Shown one piece after another: positions 47,628 through 56,609 of a stretch of 64,000 nt of DNA (within the stretch, counting starts at the first letter, position 1; the number at the start of each line of letters is the position of its first letter). Below the pieces are notes generated by a model that saw nothing but the letters and a program-made list of their open reading frames with translations, did not search any database and was not told the DNA's origin. The position numbers were made by a program, and so were the translations under genes. Source of the DNA: Vibrio neptunius (lineage in GTDB: Bacteria; Pseudomonadota; Gammaproteobacteria; Enterobacterales; Vibrionaceae); contig CP079859.1 in assembly GCA_019339365.1 (NCBI GenBank), positions 2,976,001 to 3,040,000 of the forward strand, written 5' to 3'.

Positions 47628-48065
47628 TTAGCGGAGGAACCTTTTCTTTTCCAGCAATCTTTTTTGCAAAGATAACATCAACTCCGCTTCCGCTTTAGGC
47701 AATTCACATTCTTCAATGAGCTCGTTAACGTCAGCGCCTAGCTGAACCATTTTTGTGGCCCGTGAATACAACCGGCCATCACCATCTTCCTGTTCTAGTT
47801 CTGATATTCTTTCGTTCAGGTGCTGGATGAGGTCCTGCTGCTCACTGACGCGTTGTCCCAATCCGACAACCACTGAGCGTACTTCAAGCAATTGCTTTGT
47901 TGCCTTGTGTAACTCTTTATCAAGATGACGATTTTGCTGTCGCCAATGGTCGGCCATTAAACGCTGACTTTTCTTAAGACGAAAAAGAGCCAATACAAAC
48001 AACAGTACAACTAACGCAACGGCTCCTGCAATCACAGGAGCATTTGCCAACACAACCGCATCCAT
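47628..48065 (-). CDS. DUF2802 family protein in the chemotaxis operon
   Basis: This is a 145-residue protein with one N-terminal membrane helix (about 9-29) and then a long heptad-rich, coiled-coil-like segment (HWRQQNRHLDKELHKATKQLLEVRSVVVGLGQRVSEQQDLIQHLNERISELEQ). A C-terminal helix-turn-helix-like motif follows (KMVQLGADVNELIEECELPKAEAELMLSL). This is the DUF2802 pattern. It starts at the last base of the cheW stop and closes the che operon. Its role is unknown; position suggests an accessory to the polar array or flagellum. Confidence 0.82.
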   Translation of the reverse strand: MDAVVLANAPVIAGAVALVVLLFVLALFRLKKSQRLMADHWRQQNRHLDKELHKATKQLLEVRSVVVGLGQRVSEQQDLIQHLNERISELEQEDGDGRLYSRATKMVQLGADVNELIEECELPKAEAELMLSLQKRLLEKKRFLR

Positions 48066-48559
48066 TACAGGTGAGCCATCTCATCCCATTCTTCGTCAGT
48101 CAGAAGTTTGTTCAGATCAACCAGAATTAGAAGCTTACCATCGCGGTTGCTTACACCTTGGATGAATTTAGCACTTTCATCAGTACCAACACTTGGCGTG
48201 GTGTCAATTTCAGAAGAACGCAAATAAACCACTTCAGCAACACTATCCACTAGAATACCAATCACCTGATGTTCAGATTCAATCACGATGATACGTGTAT
48301 TATCGGTAATTTCACCTTCCATCAAGCCGAAGCGTGAACGGGTATCGATTACCGTTACGACGTTACCACGTAGATTGATAATACCTAGAACATATTCAGG
48401 CGCGCCTGGCACAGGAGCAATTTCGGTATAGCGAAGTACTTCACGTACTTGCATGACATTGATACCGTAAGTTTCTTCTTCTAGCTGGAACGTCACCCAC
48501 TGAAGTACTTCGTCATTGGACTGATCTTTTCTTACTTCGACTTCATTAGTTTGAGACAT
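48065..48559 (-). CDS. cheW: Chemotaxis adaptor CheW
   Basis: CheW couples chemoreceptors to CheA in the array. The 164 residues carry the CheW fold: LQWVTFQLEEETYGINVMQVREVLRY, IAPVPGAPEYVLGIINLRGNVVTVIDTRSRFGL, and VGILVDSVAEVV. It follows parP after about 100 bases with a possible FliA-type promoter in the gap, and overlaps the DUF2802 gene by one base. Confidence 0.96.
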   Translation of the reverse strand: MSQTNEVEVRKDQSNDEVLQWVTFQLEEETYGINVMQVREVLRYTEIAPVPGAPEYVLGIINLRGNVVTVIDTRSRFGLMEGEITDNTRIIVIESEHQVIGILVDSVAEVVYLRSSEIDTTPSVGTDESAKFIQGVSNRDGKLLILVDLNKLLTDEEWDEMAHL

Positions 48560-48579
48560 ACCTATTCCTCTCTAAGCCT

Positions 48580-48607
48580 AAATCGGCATAAATGTTTTAT
48601 TTATCTA
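48580..48607 (-). promoter_or_regulatory. Possible FliA (sigma28) promoter of cheW
   Basis: On the minus strand TAGATAAA (48600-48607), 12 bases and GCCGATTT (48580-48587) approximate the flagellar sigma consensus TAAAGTTT-N11-GCCGATAA. The -10 half is good; the -35 and spacing are each slightly off. Confidence 0.4.
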
Positions 48608-48661
48608 AGGCTTTTACATCAAGTCCTGCATTAAGCATAGCTATCAATGCTTCAACATGGA

Positions 48662-49585
48662 TCAAAGCACACATTTTTCTTTAACCATTCCAGCTAACCA
48701 CGGTCGCTTTCCGGCCGTTTTACGCCAGCGGACTTTCTCTGGATTAAGTGATTCTGTTCCTTTGAGCTGCGTGGAAGCCAGTCCCCACATACTCTCATCT
48801 AGCATCACTATATATTGGTATTCATCCTTGTAGCTGTCATCTACCAGCTTTTCGGCCATCACCCACTTTGCCGTATCTACCACATCCAACTGAGCCTCTC
48901 GGCTTGTTTGTAGGCCTAAATACCATTCAGGGCGGCCTATCAGATGATTCAATTCCGCGATTCGGTGTATGCCACCAAGTTCGTCAAGAGGAACCGCAAA
49001 GGTCACGCCATTTACGTCAAAGTAAAGCACCTGAAACTCAACATCACGTATTGTCGAATGCCAAGTCCCTAGGTCGCTGCCACCCGTTTCTGTTTCAGGT
49101 TCGGCTTGCGGTGTATTTTCAGCAATGATTTCAGGTTCTTCATAGAAAGTTTCTGGTTCAGGTTCGACTTCTAAGGTCTCATCTACAGAAACATCCAACT
49201 CTGGTTCAACGCTTACCTCAATTACCTCAGGAATTTCGACATCCCACTCCTGAATTTCTTCAACCGCTTCTTTCGCTTCTGCGATCTGAACCGTGTTTTG
49301 CTCCATTACTTCTTCAAGTTGAAGTTCAGCAACCGGATTCGTGGATTCTAGTTGTTCTAACAACCTTTCTACATCGTCCAAATTCGGTACTTCGACTTCC
49401 AGAGTCGGTGCAGAGTAGTAGCTTTTCTCTTCAACCGATTGAACCAGAGGCTCAGGTTCTGATAAACCATCCTTATCACTGACTCGCTCTTCTAAAAACG
49501 CTTCAGATTCAATCGTTTCATCGAGTAGAGCCGAAAAATATTCGTCCAGCGCCTGTTCACTTGATAGTAAGGTATCGCTACTCAT
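48662..49585 (-). CDS. parP: Polar chemotaxis array protein ParP (CheW-like domain)
   Basis: ParP links the chemotaxis array to ParC at the old pole and stabilises CheA there. The 307 residues have a long acidic, glutamate/valine/proline-rich N-terminal part (about 1-165) likely to be extended, and a C-terminal CheW-like AIF domain (about 175-307, VEFQVLYFDVNGVTFAVPLDELGGIHRIAELNHLIGRPEWYLGLQ). It overlaps parC by eight bases. The parC-parP-cheW order is that of V. cholerae and V. parahaemolyticus. Confidence 0.9.
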   Translation of the reverse strand: MSSDTLLSSEQALDEYFSALLDETIESEAFLEERVSDKDGLSEPEPLVQSVEEKSYYSAPTLEVEVPNLDDVERLLEQLESTNPVAELQLEEVMEQNTVQIAEAKEAVEEIQEWDVEIPEVIEVSVEPELDVSVDETLEVEPEPETFYEEPEIIAENTPQAEPETETGGSDLGTWHSTIRDVEFQVLYFDVNGVTFAVPLDELGGIHRIAELNHLIGRPEWYLGLQTSREAQLDVVDTAKWVMAEKLVDDSYKDEYQYIVMLDESMWGLASTQLKGTESLNPEKVRWRKTAGKRPWLAGMVKEKCVL

Positions 49586-50354
49586 TCACCGCTAACCTCT
49601 CTAGATAGATCAACAGTTGTTTATAGGCAAAAACTCCACGACTCCCGGACGCAAAATGCGAAACAGGAAGATGTTTTAAACTCGCATCCCTAAACTTGGT
49701 ATCAATGGGAACTGCAGAAGACCATACCTGATCAGGGTAGTCCTTCTTTAATTGCTGTAATGTCTGCAACGACGCCCTTGTGCGTTTATCATACATAGTC
49801 GGTACGATCGTAACATTAAAGGCTCTATTTCGTGATTTCTGCATAATCGCGAGTGTGCGAACCATACGTTCAAGACCTTTCATCGCCAAAAATTCTGTCT
49901 GAACAGGAATGAGTATTCTATTGCTCGCCGCTAAGGCATTGACCATCATTACACCAAGAATAGGTGGACAATCAATCAGCACGTAGTCGTAATGCTCTTT
50001 GATCGCCATCATCGCGCGCTTGAGAATCAAGCCCATTCCGCTGCGGTTTCCCATCACTCGGTCTAGAGTGGCGAGCGACATGTGCGCCGGAATAATATCA
50101 ATACCTTCAATGTCAGACTTCATCACCAAAGGCAATACGCTTTGCTCGCTGAACTCTTTCAACTGAAAGAGGTCGAATAAGCTTGCATTAACACCGTCTG
50201 AATCATAGCCTAGATACGTAGTCAGAGATGCATGAGGGTCTGTATCGACAAGCAAAACCCGTTTTCCTTGCTTGCTCAACAAACCTGCCAGTGTGATAGT
50301 AGTCGTTGTTTTACCTACACCACCTTTTTGGTTTGCAATACTCCAAACAATCAT
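49578..50354 (-). CDS. parC: ParA-like ATPase ParC, polar chemotaxis localisation
   Basis: ParC is a ParA-family ATPase that positions the chemotaxis array at the pole. The 258 residues open MIVWSIANQKGGVGKTTTTITLAGLL with the deviant Walker A KGGVGKTT at 10-17. VLLVDTDPHASLTTYLG is the A-prime motif and YVLIDCPPILGVMMVNAL the Walker B region. It lies between cheB and parP, which distinguishes it from a plasmid or chromosome partition ParA. It has no ParB partner here. Confidence 0.92.
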   Translation of the reverse strand: MIVWSIANQKGGVGKTTTTITLAGLLSKQGKRVLLVDTDPHASLTTYLGYDSDGVNASLFDLFQLKEFSEQSVLPLVMKSDIEGIDIIPAHMSLATLDRVMGNRSGMGLILKRAMMAIKEHYDYVLIDCPPILGVMMVNALAASNRILIPVQTEFLAMKGLERMVRTLAIMQKSRNRAFNVTIVPTMYDKRTRASLQTLQQLKKDYPDQVWSSAVPIDTKFRDASLKHLPVSHFASGSRGVFAYKQLLIYLERLAVNE

Positions 50355-50363
50355 GCGTAGCCC

Positions 50364-51494
50364 CTACGATAAACCGACTTCTACCAACATTCGCTCAGCG
50401 ATGCGGTCTAAGGGGAGGTCTTCAGTGGAAATACCCGCTTTAGCCACCGCTTGTGGCATTCCATATACAACACAACTTTCTTCATCTTGTGCCCAGATAG
50501 TTGCGCCTGCACTTTTTAGCATTCGAGCCCCTTCACGACCATCGGCTCCCATACCAGTCAGTACCATAGAGAGCACTTGTTCTGAATATATTTTTGCCGC
50601 ACTACCAAACGTCACATCAACGCATGGCTTGTAGTTCATGCGCTCACCACCATCAATAATACGCAACTTAGCAGAGCCAGGTCGGCCATCAATCATCATC
50701 TGTTTGCCACCAGGCGCTAAGTATGCCACCCCAGGTTTGAGAGCATCACCATCGGCAGCTTCTTTTACCTGGATCTTGCACAGCGAGTTTAAACGACTCG
50801 CAAAAGCCGCCGTAAACGTCGCGGGCATATGCTGAATCAAAACGATGGGGTGTGGATAGTTAGCTGGCAGCTTTGTGAGTATTTTTTGCAATGCAACAGG
50901 CCCTCCTGTGGAAGTCCCAATTGCGGTTAACTGGTATTTTTTACCGCTCGCTTTAAATCTCGCAGTGGAAGACGGTTTAGACGCAGGTGCAGCTTGGCGC
51001 GTCGCTCGTTGCGCGGAAGCTGCCGGCGCAGCGGCTTGCCTTGTCGTAGAAGTGGCCGTTGGCGCAGGTTTGGAAGCCGGACGACGCATGAAGGTACGAC
51101 GTGTAGATATTTGAATAACGCGTTGCTGGAGCAAAGACACGGCTTCATCACGGTTGCGCGCAATATCCTCGAACTTCTTCGGCAAAAAGTCTAATGCACC
51201 TGCATCCAAAGCATCCAGTGTCGCTTTGGCGCCATCATGGGTGAGTGATGAAAACATTAAGATAGGCACTGGGCTTTTAGCCATTATTTCACGGACAGCA
51301 GTAATACCGTCCATCACTGGCATTTCAATGTCCATAGTAATGACATCTGGCTTCAGCTTCACAGCTTTTTCAACCGCTTCCTTACCATTGGTGGCCACGT
51401 CCATTACCTCAAGTCGAGGTTCGGAGTTTATTATTTCACTGACTCGGCGACGAAAAAAACTCGAATCATCTACTACTAACACTTTAATCGCCAT
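50364..51494 (-). CDS. cheB: Chemotaxis protein-glutamate methylesterase CheB
   Basis: CheB removes receptor methyl groups when phosphorylated by CheA, giving adaptation. The 376 residues have an N-terminal receiver with D55 ([13 protein letters not shown]) and a variable Ala/Pro/Thr-rich linker (about 138-182). The C-terminal methylesterase has nucleophile S195 (AIGTSTGGP), histidine in LIQHMPATF and aspartate in [13 protein letters not shown]. It lies 24 bases downstream of cheA. Confidence 0.96.
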   Translation of the reverse strand: MAIKVLVVDDSSFFRRRVSEIINSEPRLEVMDVATNGKEAVEKAVKLKPDVITMDIEMPVMDGITAVREIMAKSPVPILMFSSLTHDGAKATLDALDAGALDFLPKKFEDIARNRDEAVSLLQQRVIQISTRRTFMRRPASKPAPTATSTTRQAAAPAASAQRATRQAAPASKPSSTARFKASGKKYQLTAIGTSTGGPVALQKILTKLPANYPHPIVLIQHMPATFTAAFASRLNSLCKIQVKEAADGDALKPGVAYLAPGGKQMMIDGRPGSAKLRIIDGGERMNYKPCVDVTFGSAAKIYSEQVLSMVLTGMGADGREGARMLKSAGATIWAQDEESCVVYGMPQAVAKAGISTEDLPLDRIAERMLVEVGLS

Positions 51495-51518
51495 AGCTAT
51501 CCTTTTTATTTCTACGAC

Positions 51519-53798
51519 TTAGATTCGAGAAGCAGTTGCGTACTGCTTGAGCAAATCCGGCACATCCAGAATAAGCGCAATATGTCCATCACTGGTGATT
51601 GTTGCACCTGCCATACCTGGCGTGCCTTGAAGCATACTATCGAGCGGTTTGATAACCACTTCCTCTTGTCCAATCAAAGTATCCACCACAAAACCAACAC
51701 GCTGGCTACCGATCTGAACTATCACGACATGACCATGCCCTTTACGAAGTTCTACATCCCCAGCTCTCGGTGCTAACCAATTCTGCAGATAGAATAATGG
51801 GATCGATTTTTCACGAACAATAATGGTCAGTTGGCCATCGACAACGTTAGTTCGACTCAAATCAAGGTGGAAAATCTCATTAACGCTCGCCAATGGAAGA
51901 GCAAATGGGTGTCCAGCAACACCGACCATTAAGGTAGGAAGGATAGCCAAAGTTAACGGCACCTTAATCGTTATTTTGGTCCCCTTACCCATTTCTGAAT
52001 CGATGTCAATGGAGCCATTTAGAGTATTGATAGCGGTTTTAACCACATCCATACCTACACCACGGCCTGAAATATCGGAAATTTTCTCTTTACTAGAGAA
52101 TCCGGGCATAAAGATAAGATTAAAACACTCTTTATTGGTCAAGCGAGAAGCTGCATCTTCATCCATCATGCCACGCTTAACTGCAATGCCGCGAAGTTTA
52201 TCGGGGTCCATACCACCGCCATCATCCACAATGGCTAGCTCGATATGATCGCCTTCTTGAGAAGCAGATAGAATGACTTTACCCGTTCTTGGTTTGCCTG
52301 CCTTAGCACGATCATCTGGCATCTCAACGCCATGGTCAACGGAGTTACGCACCAAGTGGATCAATGGATCCGCAAGTGCTTCAACCAAGTTTTTATCTAG
52401 GTCGGTGTCTTCACCGCGCATCTCAAGCTCAATATCTTTCTTCAAACTACGAGCGAGATCTCTAACAACTCGAGGGAAACGACCAAACACTTTCTTAATT
52501 GGCTGCATGCGAGTCTTCATGACTGCGCCTTGCAAATCAGCAGTAACTACGTCTAAGTTAGCTACCGCTTTAGACATTTCTTCGTCGTTGCTGTTGAGGC
52601 CTAAACTTAACAGTCGGTTACGAACAAGTACCAATTCCCCTACCATGTTCATAATGGTGTCTAGGGTTGAAGTATCGACTCGAACCGTGGCCTCAGCTTG
52701 AGGTTTTTTGGCTTGTGTCGCTGGGGGAGACGACTCTTTTTTAGCTGGCGGTGCAGCTTTCTCTTTTGGTTTGGGCGCCGGTGCAACTGTCGAAGCAGCA
52801 GGAGCGGCCGCCTTAGGAGCGGGTGCTGCAGCTTTGGGGGCTGGCGTCGGTTCGGGAGCTGGCGCTACGTTTTGTGCGGCTGGCTTGGTAACGGCATCAA
52901 GTTCTTCAATTGAAGGGCCTTTACCTGAACCATGTAAATCATCAAGCAACTTTTCGAATTCAGCGTCTGTCATTAGATCACTGTCACCAGCACCAGAAGC
53001 CGGTGCTGGCGATTCAGGTTTGCCAGAAGCAGGCGCGGCCGCTGGGGGAGTTACCGCACCTTCACCAGGTGCTTTTCCGCTACCATGCAGTTCATCTAAG
53101 AGTTTTTCAAATTCATCATCCGTAATATCACCGCTCATATCACCATCAAGTGCTGATGGGGCGGTGGGTGTTTCTGGTGCTGCAGCACCTTGAACTGCTC
53201 CTGGTGCGCTACCTTCACCGTGCAACTGATCTAATAATTTATCAAACTCGTCCTGAGTAATTTCGTCAATAGAACCAGCTGAAATGGTTTCAGAGCTTGA
53301 TGACGCTTCTACTGACTCAGTGACTTCTGGTTGTTGAGGAGCTGGTTCTTCAGCCACAACTTCAGGCTCCACTGGTGCGGTTTCACCAGGCCCTTCTTCA
53401 TCCGCGGTTTGCGGCTGACTCAATCGATGCAGTTCGTCCAAGAGAGTTTGGTCAGCTGGGGTTAGAGGCTCTCGGTCTTGCACAGCTTGAAACTGTTCAT
53501 TAACAGTATCTAACGCCGTCAGCATTGTATCCATTAGACTTGCAGATACCTCACGCTGCCCGTTACGCAAAATATCGAATACGTTCTCCGCACCGTGACA
53601 AGTATCGACCAGTTCGGTCAATGAAAGAAAACCGGCCCCGCCTTTGACGGTGTGGAATCCACGAAAGATTGCATTTAAAAGATCTTTGTCGTCGGGGTTG
53701 TTTTCCAATTCTACCAACTGCTCAGAAAGCAGCTCTAGAATTTCTCCTGCCTCGACCAAAAAGTCCTGTAGAATATCTTCGTCTAATTCATAGCTCAT
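51519..53798 (-). CDS. cheA: Chemotaxis histidine kinase CheA
   Basis: CheA phosphorylates CheY and CheB in response to receptors. The 759 residues have the P1 domain with H49 (FRGFHTVKGGAGF) and a long linker (about 125-370) containing three copies of a T-x-x-EFxKLLDxLHGxGxxP motif (180-199, 225-244, 276-295). A Pro/Ala-rich stretch follows. Then come dimerisation (VRVDTSTLDTIMNMVGELVLVRNRLL), the ATPase core (HLVRNSVDHGVE, DDGGGMD, GRGVGMDVVK) and a CheW-like P5 domain. The canonical P2 domain is not evident; the repeats occupy its place and lie in the region that binds ParP in Vibrio. Confidence 0.96.
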   Translation of the reverse strand: MSYELDEDILQDFLVEAGEILELLSEQLVELENNPDDKDLLNAIFRGFHTVKGGAGFLSLTELVDTCHGAENVFDILRNGQREVSASLMDTMLTALDTVNEQFQAVQDREPLTPADQTLLDELHRLSQPQTADEEGPGETAPVEPEVVAEEPAPQQPEVTESVEASSSSETISAGSIDEITQDEFDKLLDQLHGEGSAPGAVQGAAAPETPTAPSALDGDMSGDITDDEFEKLLDELHGSGKAPGEGAVTPPAAAPASGKPESPAPASGAGDSDLMTDAEFEKLLDDLHGSGKGPSIEELDAVTKPAAQNVAPAPEPTPAPKAAAPAPKAAAPAASTVAPAPKPKEKAAPPAKKESSPPATQAKKPQAEATVRVDTSTLDTIMNMVGELVLVRNRLLSLGLNSNDEEMSKAVANLDVVTADLQGAVMKTRMQPIKKVFGRFPRVVRDLARSLKKDIELEMRGEDTDLDKNLVEALADPLIHLVRNSVDHGVEMPDDRAKAGKPRTGKVILSASQEGDHIELAIVDDGGGMDPDKLRGIAVKRGMMDEDAASRLTNKECFNLIFMPGFSSKEKISDISGRGVGMDVVKTAINTLNGSIDIDSEMGKGTKITIKVPLTLAILPTLMVGVAGHPFALPLASVNEIFHLDLSRTNVVDGQLTIIVREKSIPLFYLQNWLAPRAGDVELRKGHGHVVIVQIGSQRVGFVVDTLIGQEEVVIKPLDSMLQGTPGMAGATITSDGHIALILDVPDLLKQYATASRI

Positions 53799-53807
53799 AA
53801 GTTACCT

Positions 53808-54527
53808 CTAAAACCCAAGACTTGAGAGTAAGTCGTCGACTTCGTCTTGTGATGAAACCGCATCATCCCTTTCATGAGGGTTGAGTATTGGCCCCTCTGG
53901 GTCTATCGATGAATTGTTCTTATTGTTTGCAGCATTTTCCAGCTGGCTAGCACCAAATGCTGTCAGAATTTCCACCAGCCGATCCTCTACTTCGTTAACC
54001 AAAGTAATGACTCGACTAATAATCTGACCTGTTAAATCTTGGAAATCCTGAGCCATTAGAATCTCGGTTAATTGCCCTCTGAGTTCAGTACTATCGCCCT
54101 CTACCTCGCTCAACAATGCATCAATACGATGGCAAAGTGCTTTAAACTCTGTCAGATCAATCCGACCATGCATTAACTCATTCCATTGAGGGCGAACCTG
54201 AAGCAACCCGTCATGCAAGTTATCCGCTATTGGCATACAGCGGTCTACAGCATCCATGGTTTTGTTTGCCGCTGTCTCTGTTTTTTCAATAACATACTTG
54301 AGTCGGTCCCTAGCATCAGGGATTTCATCATTCGCGATCTCACTCATACGTTCATCAAGGCTAAACTGCTTGATAGACTCGTGAAGGTCACGCGTTAGCT
54401 CGCCTATTTCCTGTAGCATTGGATTAGAAGAGCCATCATGTATGTCTTTAACAAGTTGGTCAGCTTCATTCTGCTGATCGTTTTCTAACAACTCTACCAG
54501 GTGCTTTGCCTGTTCTAATGAAATCAT
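53808..54527 (-). CDS. cheZ: CheY phosphatase CheZ
   Basis: CheZ dephosphorylates CheY-P to end the tumbling/reversal signal. The 239 residues are mostly helical, with the catalytic region MAQDFQDLTGQIISRVITLVNEVE (the glutamine in TGQ is the active residue). The C-terminal CheY-binding tail reads DDAVSSQDEVDDLLSSLGF. It lies between cheY and cheA. Confidence 0.96.
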   Translation of the reverse strand: MISLEQAKHLVELLENDQQNEADQLVKDIHDGSSNPMLQEIGELTRDLHESIKQFSLDERMSEIANDEIPDARDRLKYVIEKTETAANKTMDAVDRCMPIADNLHDGLLQVRPQWNELMHGRIDLTEFKALCHRIDALLSEVEGDSTELRGQLTEILMAQDFQDLTGQIISRVITLVNEVEDRLVEILTAFGASQLENAANNKNNSSIDPEGPILNPHERDDAVSSQDEVDDLLSSLGF

Positions 54528-54567
54528 TCTGAATTGGCCTTTTGCGATACTTCGTCAATTCCTTGAC

Positions 54568-54960
54568 TTATAAACGCTCAAAGATTTTATCTAATTTTTC
54601 TTTTAGTGTAGCTGCAGTAAATGGCTTAACGATGTATCCGTTTACACCAGCTTGCGCAGCTTCAATGATTTGTTCGCGCTTTGCTTCTGCTGTGATCATT
54701 AGAACAGGTAGGTGCTTAAGCTCCTCATCGGCACGAATATGCTTCAGAAGGTCTATACCTTGCATTCCAGGCATGTTCCAGTCTGTTACAACAAATTCGA
54801 ACTCACCTTTTTTAAGCATTGGTAACGCCGTTAAGCCGTCGTCTGCTTCTTGAGTGTTATTAAAACCCAAGTCACGAAGTAAGTTCTTAACGATACGGCG
54901 CATTGTTGAAAAATCGTCAACAATAAGGATCTTCATGTTTTTATTCAAAATTGCCTCCAC
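54568..54960 (-). CDS. cheY: Chemotaxis response regulator CheY
   Basis: CheY-P binds the flagellar switch FliM. The sequence matches V. cholerae CheY3 closely: [25 protein letters not shown], phospho-acceptor aspartate in [13 protein letters not shown], threonine in LMITAEAK and lysine in [16 protein letters not shown]. The frame from the GTG at 54960 gives 130 residues ([12 protein letters not shown]). A TTG at 54948, five bases after a GGAGG, is a better-supported start and would give 126. It lies 22 bases after fliA. Confidence 0.96.
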   Translation of the reverse strand: MEAILNKNMKILIVDDFSTMRRIVKNLLRDLGFNNTQEADDGLTALPMLKKGEFEFVVTDWNMPGMQGIDLLKHIRADEELKHLPVLMITAEAKREQIIEAAQAGVNGYIVKPFTAATLKEKLDKIFERL

Positions 54961-54981
54961 TGAGTTTGATATCAGTGATTT

Positions 54982-55716
54982 CTAGTCATTATTTGTCCAA
55001 ACACTCAACTTAGTGCGTAGACGCTGCATTGATTGGCTTAGTATTTGGCTAACGCGCGACTCGCTAACACCAATAACTTCGCCGATTTCCTTCAAGTTTA
55101 ACTCTTCATCATAATAAAGCGAAAGTACTAGAGCTTCTCTTTCAGGAAGTGATTTAATTGATTCTACCAGTGCTGTACGAAAATATTCATCTGCGACGCC
55201 CTGAAAAGGGATATTTTCTTCGTCAGCATCTTCGTGCGATATCGCATCTTCTGACACACCTAAATCGTCAATACCAATGAGACGTGAACTGTTTATATCT
55301 GTTAGTGCACTGTGGTATTGATCGAGAGTCATATCCAAACGCTTGGCAACCTCTGCATCTGTCGGATCACGATTGAGCTCACCTTCTAACTGCGCAATCG
55401 CCTGACTGATTTCTCGACTGTTTTTGTGTACGGAGCGAGGGACCCAATCCCCTCGGCGTATATCATCTAGCATAGCACCACGAATGCGAATACCAGCATA
55501 GGTTTCAAAACTGGCACCTTTGCTGCCATCGTAATTCTTTTGAGCTTCCAACAAGCCGATCATTCCAGCTTGAATAAGGTCTTCAACCTGCACGCTCGGG
55601 GGTAATCGTCCAAGCAAATGGTGTGCAATGCGCTTAACCAGTACCGAGTATTTTTCTAAAAATGCTCGCTGGCTGTTTTGATTTGCGTATTGGTCATAGG
55701 TCAATGCCTTATTCAC
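54982..55716 (-). CDS. fliA: Flagellar sigma factor FliA (sigma28)
   Basis: FliA transcribes late flagellar and chemotaxis genes. I start it at the GTG at 55714-55716 (VNKALTYDQ) with AGGA eight bases upstream; it overlaps the flhG stop by eight bases. That gives 244 residues. Region 2 includes LVKRIAHHLLGRLPPSVQVEDLIQAGMIGLLEA and FETYAGIRIRGAMLDDIRRGDWVPRSV. Region 4 is LPEREALVLSLYYDEELNLKEIGEVIGVSESRVSQILSQ. Confidence 0.97.
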   Translation of the reverse strand: MNKALTYDQYANQNSQRAFLEKYSVLVKRIAHHLLGRLPPSVQVEDLIQAGMIGLLEAQKNYDGSKGASFETYAGIRIRGAMLDDIRRGDWVPRSVHKNSREISQAIAQLEGELNRDPTDAEVAKRLDMTLDQYHSALTDINSSRLIGIDDLGVSEDAISHEDADEENIPFQGVADEYFRTALVESIKSLPEREALVLSLYYDEELNLKEIGEVIGVSESRVSQILSQSMQRLRTKLSVWTNND

Positions 55717-56596
55717 CAAATGGTTCCTCTAACATCTCTGTTCTATGAAGTAAGCGTTCTACAAAAAACTCCAGATGTCCACTCGGTGTTTTGGGAATTG
55801 GCCAAGTTAGCGCTTTATTTGCTAACGAACCCAAAGCCAACGATGCAGGCGAACGAGGGAATGCATCCACGACAATCTTTTGTTTTTTAACAGCTTGTCG
55901 AACTTTATCATCCAATGGAATACATGCTACGAGCTCAATGCTAACATTCAAGAATCGCTCTGTGACCAAGGTCAACTTTGCGAACAATTCTCTCCCTTCA
56001 CGATAGCTTCTGACCATATTTGCAACAATTTTAAATCGTTGAACTTGATGTTCTTTACTCAAAAGTTTGATCAGGGCATATGCATCCGTGATAGATGTCG
56101 GCTCATCACAAACCACCACTACCACATCCTGAGCCGCACGTGAAAAGCTCACTACCATATCTGAGATCCCGGCTGCAGTATCAATGAGTAGTACGTCCAT
56201 CTCATCTTCCAAACTGCCAAAAGCACGAATTAAACCTACATGCTGTGCATGTGACAGCTCAGTCATAGACTGGGTGCCTGAGGTCGCTGGAATGATTCTG
56301 ATCCCATACGGTCCTTCAACAATAGCATCTTGTAGGTCACATTCACCTGCCAATACGTGTCCAAGGTTCTTTTTTGCCCGTATACCGAGCATTACATCAA
56401 CATTGGCTAGGCCTAGGTCAGCATCAAGTACCATGACCTTTTTGCCCTGACGAGCCATACAAATCGCCAGACCCAAGGTTACATTTGTTTTACCCACGCC
56501 ACCCTTACCACCAGTAACTGCGATTACTTTGGTTAGTGAAGGTTGTGTTAAGCGGCGTAGTCCGCTTGCTTGGTCTTGTATCATATTCTTAGTCAT
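55709..56596 (-). CDS. flhG: Flagellar number regulator FlhG (FleN)
   Basis: FlhG is a MinD-like ATPase that restricts the cell to one polar flagellum, working against FlhF. I start it at the ATG at 56594-56596 (MTKNMIQDQASGLRRL), 13 bases after flhF and in line with V. cholerae FlhG. This gives 295 residues; the frame is open to 56653, but that overlaps flhF. ATP motifs are VTGGKGGVGKTNVTL and VMVLDADLGLANVDVMLG. VLLIDTAAGISDMVVSF is the Walker B region. Confidence 0.95.
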   Translation of the reverse strand: MTKNMIQDQASGLRRLTQPSLTKVIAVTGGKGGVGKTNVTLGLAICMARQGKKVMVLDADLGLANVDVMLGIRAKKNLGHVLAGECDLQDAIVEGPYGIRIIPATSGTQSMTELSHAQHVGLIRAFGSLEDEMDVLLIDTAAGISDMVVSFSRAAQDVVVVVCDEPTSITDAYALIKLLSKEHQVQRFKIVANMVRSYREGRELFAKLTLVTERFLNVSIELVACIPLDDKVRQAVKKQKIVVDAFPRSPASLALGSLANKALTWPIPKTPSGHLEFFVERLLHRTEMLEEPFGE

Positions 56597-56609
56597 AATC
56601 GTACGCCGC

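Noticed and set aside
49578..50354. Plasmid- or chromosome-type ParA partition gene
   Set aside because: There is no parB or parS-like repeat. Position between cheB and a CheW-domain gene identifies it as the chemotaxis ParC.
50875..53193. Long plus-strand frames opposite cheB and cheA
   Set aside because: These are shadows of the Ala/Pro-rich minus-strand linkers. They show low-complexity Gly/Arg/Ala composition and have no ribosome sites.
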